Below are positions 45,984-56,897 of a stretch of 64,000 nt of DNA, in pieces (within the stretch, counting starts at the first letter, position 1; every line of letters begins with the position of its first letter). This stretch comes from Spisula solida. Its lineage: Eukaryota; Mollusca; Bivalvia; Venerida; Mactridae. Under the pieces are notes generated by a model, which made no database searches, was not told the DNA's origin, and saw only the letters and a list, made by a program, of their open reading frames with translations. Position numbers and translations under genes: made by a program. The DNA lies in NCBI GenBank assembly GCA_947247005.1, contig OX365952.1, forward strand, positions 29,824,222 through 29,888,221, given 5' to 3'.

Positions 45984-46889
45984 CGAGGGGTGTTCCGTAT
46001 GTATTGTCACTGTCTTTTGCATTTTTCTATGGACATATTTAGAAGGATTCTACGATGACTGTCTAAAAGGTGCATGTTTCTATTCTATATCTGGAAAATT
46101 ACATAACCTTTCGTCATCAATTAAGTAATTTATTGAACTTAGAAGAGGGTATGCTCGAGTACACTGGCCTTATGTTAATTTTAAGCTAAATTTGTGTCAT
46201 CTTTGCAGTAGTTGTTTAGAAAAGTAAATGTCAGTATTCTTTAAACTGCAACATAAGATACGATAACTGGACCCTTATACTTCCATTAGAACTTTAAATC
46301 AAAATGAAATTATTTGTTGTCTACGAGTAAGACGGTCAAAACAAGGGGGGTCACTCTAATTTATACCAAATGATGCTTGTTGTTGCACGCACCGATAACG
46401 TCATATCAATCGTACTTTGATCGCAAATTCTTCCCAAAAATCAATGTTAATGGTCAATGGCTTACATACCTGTATGCTATGTCAAATTCCAATCAATTAA
46501 ACTAATCGAAAATTTTCATTGAAAAGTAGCATTTTGACACTTATTTTCGCGACTTTGAAATGCTCTTATTTTGTTAAAAATGGCAATCAAGTACAGCAAA
46601 TCATGTTTTTATCGAAGGAATTTACAATATTTACGGTATGATAGTTGTGGAATAAGAATATTTCCCGAAAGGAAGTTTTAATCGACAGTTATTCGAACAA
46701 AGTCGCAGTGTCTATCACTAGTCCTTTGAAAAGACAACAGAAACAACATTCCGGTAATTAAATTTTATTGATTAATTCACGAAATATCGCGGAAATCTTG
46801 ATGGTTCTAGAAATGTATAAAGATTTAAAGATATCAACGAATTTTTTTGATTTGTGACCCAAGTGACAATACATATGGAACACCCCTCG
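45984..46889. mobile_element. Mariner-like element, 906 bp, inserted in LINE
   Basis: TIRs CGAGGGGTGTTCCGTATG and, inverted, CGAGGGGTGTTCCATATG extend through TATTGTCACT (about 28 bp). TA flanks both ends (45982-45983 and 46890-46891). No transposase is recognised, so it is non-autonomous or very decayed. Confidence 0.9.
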
Positions 46890-46904
46890 TATCACATACT
46901 ACTA

Positions 46905-47374
46905 CACTTACTAACACTCCCAATGCAACACCTATCTTTTTCATCAATTCTTTAACTATTTATGATGCGATTTGGTTATAATTTCACATAACCAATGTTC
47001 TGCAAGTCTTTTATATATGTACAGAATATCAAAGTGTCGCAAGAGTGCCATTGTGGTTTTTGGGAAGGTTTCACGCCATAAAAAGCCATGAAAATGGCTA
47101 AAAATGACATTTTTTGGTAAACTTAACCTATTTCAAGTAGATTTGTCGACATATTACGAGGGAAATTTGGAAAAGTATGCTTAATTTTTTGAAAGACAAT
47201 GTTAGGCTATTACAAACATAGGACAGATTTATAGAAAGATGCATTTCTATTTTTCGATAAAACTCAGGGCCAAATTAAGCCATAAATGAACCTTGTCCCT
47301 TGAACTATATCCATGGAATAATAATGAAGAAACCATGAAAAATATAGGTGTTGCGTTGGGAGTGTTAGTAAGTG
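46905..47374. mobile_element. 470-bp TA-flanked MITE inserted in the same LINE
   Basis: TIRs CACTTACTAACACTCCCAAT and, inverted, CACTTACTAACACTCCCAAC extend through GCAACACCTAT, about 31 bp with one mismatch. TA is duplicated at 46903-46904 and 47375-47376. It is non-coding. Confidence 0.9.
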
Positions 47375-47695
47375 TATGTTGTCAAATTTATTATGATTAA
47401 AAAGCACGATATCTAGATATAACAACATTCTCAAATATAAACATATTTACTACAATAATGTAACATAATAAGATTGATAAACTGACACAAATGTCTGTAT
47501 TTTGACAAAAATCATGAACGAAAGAAAAACTGTCTTGAACTGTTTCTTATTCTACACATTTAATACTTGCTTTGTATATGTTAATAATATTTTGTATGTT
47601 AAACTATGTTTGTCATGTTCCTTTGTTTGTTCATTTGTATTTGACCAAAGGCACACAGATGCTGATTTGCTAATAAATTGAAATGAATTGATTTG

Positions 47696-48600
47696 GTATT
47701 TGTAGTTCATATTTTGCGTAATACATTTGTATATGTCTTTTGAATATCAGTAATATAGTAGTACATGCATATTACGGATGCCTCTCTAACTTGAATGCCA
47801 TACAAGTGAGATGCAACGATCAGCTACCACTCATCACTAAATGTCCCACTGTAAATCTCCTCACTAGACATAACCGTGGCGTTGTTAGTCGGTCAATACC
47901 TAGTCTTGCAAAATAATAATGTCAAGGCCGGTAACATGTAAGCAAACTTTGAGGTATTGAATACTTCATTATCAACTGGTTAAACGTCAAGACCAGCTGA
48001 TGTAAATTTAGGGGTCCCAAATGGTAGAACGTATAGTAAACTAGCGTAAGTATCAGGTCACCGACCTGATGAACTGGCATCTCACTACGACATAAAACAG
48101 TCTCATTTAGTAAACTAATCCGTTCCATGCCAATTAAATATAGTACTATGGGGTTTATGGCTTTGTTGACAACGTACAACATTTGATTTCGTCGTTATAA
48201 CAGCTCTACATGGAATAATATTCTATAGTTACAAGTACATTTAATTTGTAGGTCACACCGTGTGCCAGATGCGGGTCATTGTCTGAAGGCTGGCTCAAAG
48301 GTTCCCTAACATACGATGGCCGATTTCAGCCCGTGTAGTAAGAACAACATCACGGCGTTTTCCCCATTGGTGCTTCTCATTCTATCTTTCTCGCGCCACG
48401 ACACCGTAACGACATAACGACCTTCAACACAACAGAACGACACTTGACGACATAACTAAACAATGCCAAAAAATGGATGGTTTTTCTGACTTTACGGCAC
48501 CAGACGTTTTTTTGATGGCCGTTTGTAAGTGACGTCAATTGCTTTTTAAATATTTTTTTATTTAACGGTTTAAAGAATGCCATAATAATGAGAGAGATAA
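47696..48600. other. Unassigned AT-rich stretch
   Basis: No gene or element is recognised. A minus frame at 47922-48182 is unremarkable. Confidence 0.4.
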
Positions 48601-48607
48601 TGTAGGT

Positions 48608-48715
48608 AGGGTACAAAACCGACGTTTCAAATGAATCAGTGCTTGTAAACGTTGGTCAGAATCAATGATATTAGCAAAAAATATCATCTTGCAGAGCTAT
48701 TAACGATACAATTCT
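48608..48715 (+). pseudogene. Short mariner transposase remnant (family M1)
   Basis: It shares AAAACCGACGTT, AACGTTGGTCAGAATCAA and ATATTATCTTGCAG-like blocks in order with 29405-29500. Only about 100 bp is alignable and no termini were found. Confidence 0.6.
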
Positions 48716-49735
48716 ATACATAGCGTTATATGTGAGCCTATAGCTTTCTTCGAAGGCCACACAGAACCATGATTTTGGTGTGTTTTCTTTGTTAACACAT
48801 TAAAGATGTTTCGGTGGTCTGTTTCAAAACTACCTTTTCAGCATAGGATTTTAGGAAGAAATTGCTGAGTTCGTTATTTTCCGGAAATGCTATATTAACA
48901 ACTAGCATTTAAAAATCTTCAAATAAGAGTCACATGTGAATATGGTTAAATAACTAAAGCAGAAATACCTTGGAACAAGTAGTCAAAAAATGACTGATAT
49001 ATGTAGTACAGGAAGAAAATAGCAGACTAGCCCATATGACCGGTTTAACATGTAACCCTATGGGGAAAATGTAACATGTGCGTTTCTTTATGTACTCAGT
49101 GTACATAAAATAAGTGCGTAGTAGTTTACGGGAAATAAAATTATTAGTCCAGATGCCAGAGGGGGTAACCTAACTTTTAGAGTATGCACAAAATGTTTCG
49201 GTACCAAAATGTTCAGGAGGATGACCTCTCTCAGAATATGTTACATGACACCTTGTCACCCTTGAGCATTTTCCAAGATGGCTGCCATAAATTACAAATT
49301 GATACATATGGTGTGCACGAAAGGGACATACTACACTGACCACTTTGAGACCAATGTTAAGGTCAGTTAAAGATCAAAGAACAAAATAGAAGAAAATTTG
49401 ATATTTCTTCTCTTCTTTTTATGATAATTATATTTGTTTCATTTCGATTTGGTTAGAAAAGTGATAGGTGTTTTGGCAAGTACATAATTATTTTCTTCTT
49501 ATTATTCAGCATGTTATTACTTTGTGAAAATATTTTTTTATGCATGTCCATGATGTCCGAGGTGACAGTAATGCATACAATTTTCTGTATAATATATAGT
49601 GTTTTGGAACTATATATTATCACTTCCTCTTTCGAACACATGTTTTCACATTCACATGTTTCACTACAAAGTATGATGTATGCTAGATTTCATTGTTGAG
49701 TCTACATCTGTTTGTTACACCGGTAGTGTCAGGTA
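48716..49735. other. Unassigned AT-rich stretch
   Basis: No recognised feature. Short ORFs on both strands overlap and look like chance. Confidence 0.4.
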
Positions 49736-51250
49736 TCCATAGAGCTAGGGTGAGTGGTATACTCTATAGAGCCTGGAAAAGCTGTTCTAGGCAGTGTTAT
49801 GTATCCCAAAAATAACTGTGTTAATCATTGTTATGTACCAATATAGAGCAATGCAAGGCTGGGTATTGTAGTTTTTAGGTCGTGTTAGGTACCATGTAGG
49901 GGCTGGAATGGCAGTACTTGTAGCTCCTCGTCTTAGTGACGAGATAACTTTAATAAACGGTAGTGAGTACACCTATAGGTCAAGGGATGGCTGTACTTGG
50001 TGGTGGTAAGTACCCCTGAAAGCCTGTTATGGATGTACTACGTGATATTTACTATCCAATAGGCTTGGATGGCTGACGAGGTGGTGATGGATACACATAG
50101 GGACATATATGGATGTACTATGTGGTGGTAAATACCCATACAACCTGTCATTGCTGTACTTGGATGTGACGAGCACCCGCCAGTGTTTGGTTAGCTGTAG
50201 TTAACGGTGGCGAGTACGACTATAGGTCATGGGTTGGCAGTATTGGATGGTGGTGCGTTACATATAGGGCCTGATATGGCTGTACTTGATGTTGATGAGT
50301 ACTTCAAGTACGCGGGGTGGCTGTCCTGTGTAGTGGGGAGTACCCTTTAGATCCTGGTATGGCTGTACTTTTTTGTAGTAACAACCTCATAGAGACAGTA
50401 GTGTCAGATCATGGTGATGAATACCATACAGGGGCTCGTTAGAACACATTTGGGGTTGGTATGGCTGTATTTTGTGGAAGTTAGTACTCCATGGAGCCTT
50501 GGATGTCTGTACATGATGGTGGTGGGTACCATGTAGGTGCTGTGCTGACTGCACTGGCTGCACTGGCTGCACTGGCTGGACTTGTTGACTTTGACTTTTT
50601 CTTACGGCCCAGTTTTGTCTGTACTTGGTGGAGATGGCTGTCATTTGTGGTTGGAAATACCTTGTATGGTCCTCTTAGGCTTTGTATTGCATAGAGTATG
50701 TGATGTATACACATGGTAATAGGTACCCTATAGGGGATGTGATGGCTTTGCTTGATGATGGGGGTACCACTTAGGGTCTGATATGGATGTACCGTTACTA
50801 AGACTTAGTGGTAGTGGTTACTCTCTAGAGCCAGGGATATCTATACTCGATGGAATTGAGTACCATGCAGGGGCTGTGGTGGCTGTACCTGGTGGTGGTG
50901 AGTATCCTTCAGAATCTTGAAGACTGACCTAAGTGTTTAGTGCCTATCCCACAGAAGATAATATGTCTGTGTATAATGGTGTTGAGTACCGTGTAGGGAC
51001 TGGAATGGCTGTATTTGGGGCTGATGAGGTGGTCTCAGTGACTGTGGTAAATTTAAGTAACGACAGTAGCGGTAGTGACTATACTATATGCTTGGGTGGC
51101 TTTACTAGGTGATGCATACTTCATAGGGCATGGTATGGTTGTCATGTATGGTGGAGAACATCCATTATGGCTTAGTAAGGCTGTATTTTATTGTAGTGAG
51201 TACCCCTCAGGATATTGTATGGCCAACTAAGTGATAGTTGGTATCCTATA
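49736..51250. repeat. Highly diverged minisatellite of roughly 50-60-bp units
   Basis: Phrases such as GGTATGGCTGTACTTG, GGTGGTGAGTACC and CTATAGGGCCTG recur some 25 times with many indels. The CTG-rich patch near 50540-50580 (CACTGGCTGCACTGGCTG) is an internal microsatellite. Open frames here follow the repeat and are not gene evidence. Confidence 0.75.
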
Positions 51251-51334
51251 GAAGATATAGGTTCACAGATTTGCAATCTTTTTATAATGAGAGCAAAATT
51301 CCATGTAATTTTGAATAACTCCTCACACAATTTA

Positions 51335-51420
51335 GTGTTTGCTCGACTTTGTCAACCAATCAGCTGACCTGATTTCCGTTATCTAATCCACGAAGAACGT
51401 CCTATTTTTAAAAAATAATA
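51335..51420 (+). repeat. Partial copy of the 32595-32815 repeat
   Basis: It shares GCTCGACTTTGTC, ACCAATCAGC, GATTTCCGT, TAATCCA-GAA and CTATTTTT in the same order, with an internal deletion relative to the 32.6-kb copy. Confidence 0.65.
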
Positions 51421-51854
51421 TGGCCACGAAGTCATAAACATGTACAGTCAAATCTGTGTTATAGATCACCCGGGAATAGTTATAATAAAACCTGTCTACA
51501 CAGACCACTTATTCATCTCCCATCGGATTATGCTCAATTGAATAAAACCTGTTGATATAGACCACCTGTCAACAGAAAGCATTATTTTGTTGTTCCTGTT
51601 GATGGTATTTATAGACTGGTTTGACTGTATCTGGATAAAGCACCAAATTAAAGTTTATTTTTAGACATGTGTCTGTTTTAACCGACTGAACATTTACCCC
51701 CACCCCACCTTCAATGAGTCACAAGGCTGCTGTTACAAGCGACGCAGACGACAGCCACAGCACATTAGAATTCGATCCTTTCATACCCTTTCATACAGCA
51801 GTGTAAAATGGTACATTGAGGGTCACCCTTGCTCAGATACATTTAGCAGTGAAA

Positions 51855-51925
51855 CATACGGAAATTGAACCCAGGACCTCTCGTTCTCAAAGTAAGCGCC
51901 ATACCCTAGATCACCACTCCCTTCT
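51855..51925 (-). repeat. tRNA-like head of a SINE, minus strand
   Basis: On the minus strand it reads GGAGTGGTGATCTAGGGTA (A box region) and, after about 30 bp, CTGGGTTCAATTTCCG (B box). The body would extend to lower coordinates (to about 51700). No good acceptor pairing is seen, so a working tRNA is unlikely. Confidence 0.5.
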
Positions 51926-53219
51926 AAAAATATGCCAACACAAAACATTTTGTTCCTCTTGGGGCACTCGTATACATGTTAAACTATATACAGAAATAGC
52001 ACAAAACATAAATTCCGGTGGCAGCTGTCACACTTACATATCTTCACATTTGTTATGGATCACACCGTATAACGTGGTATTTTGACACTAGAATGATATT
52101 TGGACACTACGAGAAAATCCAATAGCGTATTTGGACAGGTGCAAGTTTTTTAGCTTTTACCTACCAACATGATGGATTCTATAAGAGCTGTTTGTAGTTT
52201 CTTTGAGATGAATACATGGCCGATATATCGGTGTATTTCTGGACAAAAAGAAACGAAAACAAGCGAGTTACCACTTGATAAGTAACCAGGTTTTCTGTTT
52301 TCTGTCGTTTATCTACAGATTTCTGTGTAATTTCCAAAAAAGCAAACATTTTGTGAACCTGTATATATAATACAATGTTTCATCTATACACATGCCAAAT
52401 TTGAAGTCGAAAAGTCTAACCACGGCGGAGATATCCATGTTTAAATTGGACCGGGTAGATGAAAAATGATAACAATGACACTACTTTTCTGTTTAAAGTA
52501 GATAGCAATGACACTAATTTTCTAATAGAGGTGGATAACACTGACACTATGCTTATTTCATGCATATATGTGCTATTTATTCAATCTGCGGACAATATAG
52601 GATGAATGTCGCTGATGATTAAGAGTCAGTTCGGTTCAATAGACTCTGTAGAGATAGATACTTTTATTCCTCCAAATATATGAAGAGTATAACATAATGT
52701 GCAACAATGCAGCAGCATCAAAGATTTACAACAAAAAATTAACACTATTATACAGACTTCATACAATAAAGATACAAACATTATATCCAATTTAGCATAT
52801 ATACACACAGTAACTTACGTGCCTGTACAACACAGTTTAATAATAATTGGCTTGCAGTAATATAATGTGACTACGATCCCTAATAGTACATGTACTATGC
52901 AGAAGCCTTAAACGAAAGCGAAATTAAGACTTAAGCAGTTCTTTGGACCAAGAGCACATCAGCGTCATAATAACGGCATTGTCTTTAGATCTTTTAAAAT
53001 CATACAATTTATCATAACATAGAAAATGTGTCATTCACATTTGATAAATATTGTTACACTATACGACGAATTTGGCTGTCAGTGAAATACCGAGTTATTT
53101 TGTATGGATTTGGCGAATTGTCGAAAGTAATCAAACCAGTATTATACTGTTTATATGAGCAGCTTTAATATATTATGATACACCAGTAGAGCCAGTTTTA
53201 ATGCTCACAGATACCTATC

Positions 53220-53490
53220 AAACTAGTGATACATTGAACAAATAAGTCTCAACATACGCAAATGGCTGAACAATTTATCTGTCGCCTCGACAGCTAACAA
53301 CAAAACTGCAGATGACTGTTCATCGATTGATAACCCTTGAAATTGAATGAATCTAGATACACTCATAATATCAAATATTTCAATAATAAGTTTCTGTCTT
53401 GCATGTTCATGTTTTCTACAAAACCAGAGTGCATGGCTCAAGTCATTGTCGATGTAAAGATCACAATTTTTGCACTTCTTAACGTGATAT
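53220..53490 (-). pseudogene. LINE C-terminal zinc-knuckle fragment inside the long-TIR element
   Basis: The minus strand encodes CKNCDLYIDNDLSHALWFC, a C-X2-C-X9-H-X4-C motif with the same spacing as the LINE at 38.0 kb, then RQKLIIEIFDIMSVSRF and LLLAVEATDKLFSHLRMLR before a stop at 53223. The Leu-rich C-terminal helix resembles that at 30.4 kb. No RT core is present. The sequence leftward to about 52660 is probably its 3' UTR. Confidence 0.75.
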
Positions 53491-53635
53491 CAAACAACTT
53501 AACATTTGCACCGCCGTCACACAGATGGAAGCTAACTCCGATTCGCTCATATAGCACCAATTACCTAAAAGATATTACTTTTTAAATGACTTAGTAAGGT
53601 AATATATCACAACCTTAACATAAATATAGTTGCTC

Positions 53636-54206
53636 TAGGTGAGCTACTGTGATCGCCATTTCGTCCGTCGTCCACCGTGCACCGTCAACGTTTACACTCT
53701 AGAGGTTATAATTTTCGCTTAATCTTTTTGAAACTTGGTCACAATGTTTGTCTCTATGTAATCTTGGTCAAGTTTGTAACTAGGTCACCTTAGGTTAAAA
53801 ACTAGGTCACCAGGTCACATTGAAGAAAACCCATGTTAACATTCTAGAGGTCACTTTTTTATGTAATCTTAATATAACTTGCTCACCATGTGTGTCTCTA
53901 TGAAATCTGGGTCATGTTTGCCTTATCTTAATTAAACCTGGAACGTTGTTTGTCTCTGTAAAATCTAGGTCAAGATTGATATTGGGACATCTGGGGTAAA
54001 AGAATAGGTCACCTGGTCACATCAAAGAAAAAATTTGTTTATACTCTAGAAGTCACATTTTACCTCATCTTTATAAAACCTGGCCACAAAGTGCGTCTCT
54101 GTAAAATCTAAATCAAATATTAATATCATATCATAACAAATACTGGTTCTGCCTAAACTGCTAGTCATCAGGTGAGCGCTATAGGGCCAATGACCCTCTT
54201 GTTTTA
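53636..54206. repeat. Diverged tandem repeat unit of a common bivalve-style element
   Basis: About two and a half units contain CTCTAGAGGT, AACTTGGTCACAATG, TTTGTCTCTATG and AGGTCACCAGGTCACAT. The block opens with AGGTGAGCTACTGTGATCGCC and closes with AGGTGAGCGCTATAGGGCC then GACCCTCTTGTTTT, which can form a hairpin near the end. I recall similar repeats in bivalve genomes. The class (possibly Helitron-like) is not established. Confidence 0.6.
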
Positions 54207-55489
54207 TCATATTTTTAATTATTTCAATCCGTAAAGCGTTTGAAAATGGTTGGTTCCATATCTCCATCTGCACGAGCAACCAGTTGAATATTCTTTTTCT
54301 CGCATACCTTTCTATTCATATTTCATATAAAACTAACACGTTATATGATATTTGAATGTTGAAATTTAAATAGATAATAACTCAGATTCTTAAAAGTATT
54401 TGTAACTGGCAGAGATATTTGAAAATGTGCATTGAACATGTGAATTTTTTGAAGGAAATGCTAAGTTACAAAGGGCTATAACTGTGAAAATATAATTGTC
54501 GTATATAAACCTTGCCACTATAAGTCAGTAGTGAATATCGTTATGCCTGAGATAATTGAAAAGTTACATTGAAAATGAGCATTTTTGAAGAAATTTTCTG
54601 AGCTGAAAATTGCCATAACTGTGAAAATAGTTTTACAAGTAGGCCTTGTCCGTATTAAAAACTTCAGCTTGTTTGAAGTCAGTATGTTTACTTATGGCAG
54701 AGATATTTTAAATGTCCAAGTTTTCGCACGACGACGCAGACAATGTAAAATATTTTTACGTTACTAAGTCATTTACAAAGTAATATCTTTTAGGTGATTG
54801 GTGTTATAGAAGCGAAGCTGAGCATTTTCATGGTTATCATGACGCAAATTCGACGATTTATACAATATTAATAGTGATAATAATACACAGACTCCCCTAC
54901 AGGGTCCATTGAACCGAACTGACTCTTAATCACCAGCGACATTCATCCTATATTTCCGCAGATTGAATAAATAGCACATATATGCATGAAAATAAGCATA
55001 GTGTCAGTGTTATTCACCTCTATTAGAAAATTAGTGTCATTGTTATCTACTTTAAACAGAAAAGTAGTGTCATTGTTATCATTTTTCATCTACCCGGTCC
55101 AATTTAAACATGGATATCTCCGCCGTGGTTAGACTTTTCGACTTCAAATTTGGCATGTGTATAGATGAAACATTGTATTATATATACAGGTTCACAAAAT
55201 GTTTGCTTTTTTGGAAATTACACAGAAATCTGTAGATAAACGACAGAAAACAGAAAACCTGGTTACTTATCAAGTGATAACTCGCTTGTTTTCGTTTCTT
55301 TTTGTCCAAGAATACACCGATATATCGGCAATTTATTCATCTCAAACAAACTACAAACAGCTCGTATAGAATCCATCATGTTGGTAGGTAAAAGCTAAAA
55401 AAACTTACACCTGTCCAAATACGCTATTGGATTTTCTCGTAGTGTCCAAATATCATTCTAGTGTCAAAATACCACGTTATACGGTGTGT

Positions 55490-56890
55490 AGATGCAATCT
55501 TATGTTTAATTATAAGTTACAAATGTGCAATTTTATTAACCATACGATTTTACCTGTACGTACATTTCGTTGGCTTCATGCTCATCTAGACTAGTGGCCA
55601 AACCTAAAAAGGGGCTTAAAAATGGGTGCAACCCCTCCCCAAGGTAGAACATTTCACAACCTATTTTTTATTGAAGAGGAAGGTCTTGGGAGTTGGAAAA
55701 AGATGGTTGTTAGTCTGAGATCTATGTAGGTCATTAGAAAAATCGATTTTTATGTGTGTTTTTCAGTGTTTTAAGAGGTAATTTTACGACGTATTTTTTC
55801 CATGAATAGGACAAGGCAGATACCATTTTGCTCAGGAAACACAATACACTTATTATATACCATTATTATGGTTGAATCATATCACATTCTTGGCGACTTA
55901 CAACATACTCAAGTTCTGGTTAACCATCTCAGGTTCACACACTGAGCACATCTAGAATATGAACTCGGTCATACGGTATGAGCCAGTCAGCAACAGTCAC
56001 ATATCATTATAATATAAGTTAAGCGTTGCTTGAAGAGTGGGAAAACATCACACATAACATGAGTACTATCGTATTGGAGGTGTCACGTGCGTGCATCAAT
56101 TTCAATGAACGAAAGTACTGTCTGATATGCTCATTCAACCCATAATAAAAAGGTAAAATATCGAATTAGGTCAATTTGAAATCACTTGTTAACTGTGTTT
56201 ATATCTAATAATGCAGTTTGAAATTAGTTACCCCTGAATTAAGTAGACCTGGAATTAAACAAATTGAATAACGTGCATTATCCACAGACAGATCTATTTT
56301 CATTTTGATCGGGCTGACAACTGTTCATTCGGACTGTTATTTCTGTCAGTCCGAATGACTGACGGGCTTTTAAAGTTTTGGAGAAGCCTGGACTTTAAAG
56401 CAAGCATGATAAATGACTAAGCATTTTTTCGCTATGACGTCTTTGTGGGTCTGTCTGGGAGCCAAAGACTACAGTCTCAGTGGGAGCAAACACATTCCTT
56501 GGTCATTTTTTTCTCCGCCATATTACCACTGTGGTTCGGATGCGTATGAATATGCTATTCCATTCATATTTTTCAATTCAAAATCCGCCATCTTGGATTA
56601 TGGTGAATTTGTGAATTGATCTTTTTTGAGAATTTTGCATCAAATCATACAGCAACTTATAGGAAATGTTCTAACTAAGAATATAAACCCCCATATGACA
56701 TGTTTCCGTTCAGTAATAAAAAAGTTACGGACAGTTCAGTGTTGAGTTTAGTCTTTGTGAGGGGGCGGAGCTTATATTAACTCCATATCTCATCAGTTAG
56801 CATTAAATAAAAAATCATATTGCGTTTTTATACATTCACATACAAAATGAATGTTTTTACACTTTACAAGTATTCAATCTCTCCACAGCA
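55490..56890. other. Unassigned stretch between long-TIR element and 42-bp array
   Basis: No reliable gene or element. An imperfect inverted pair occurs near 56325-56362 (TTCGGACTG and CAGTCCGAA). Confidence 0.4.
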
Positions 56891-56897
56891 GTAAAAA

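Larger units (their letters stand above)
45652..47695 (+). pseudogene. LINE C-terminus and 3' UTR, interrupted by two nested DNA transposons
   Basis: The plus strand reads WNALIRDSLKLQYYCEY and GYLDKLSNKLPTIN, frameshifts to THFRLGSNTLEIEHGR, then ELRLCKMCNFNC. A mariner-like element then interrupts it (45984-46889), and after 13 LINE bases a second element (46905-47374). Beyond them the domain continues CCQIYYD, stop, KARYLDITTFSNINIF. With both inserts and one TA each removed, the junction reads SEYHILLCCQIYYD. This matches the ESEYHFFMCCQTYNELR block at 25.4 kb. The LINE 3' end is probably the AATAAATTGAAATGAATTGA stretch near 47690. The RT core is absent. Confidence 0.85.
52061..55489. 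mobile_element. 3.4-kb element with about 590-bp terminal inverted repeats
   Basis: The left arm 52061-52651 and right arm 54897-55489 are reverse complements with a few percent divergence, starting CACACCGTATAACGTGG. The inner 2.2 kb includes a LINE C-terminal fragment and a bivalve-style repeat, which look like later insertions. No TSD or transposase was found. It may be a long-TIR DNA transposon or an inverted segmental duplication. Confidence 0.85.

Noticed and set aside
50387..50714. Gln/Val/Pro-repeat peptide on the minus strand (VQPVQPVQ) as a low-complexity protein.
   Set aside because: It lies within the degenerate minisatellite at a CTG-type microsatellite and has no independent gene evidence.
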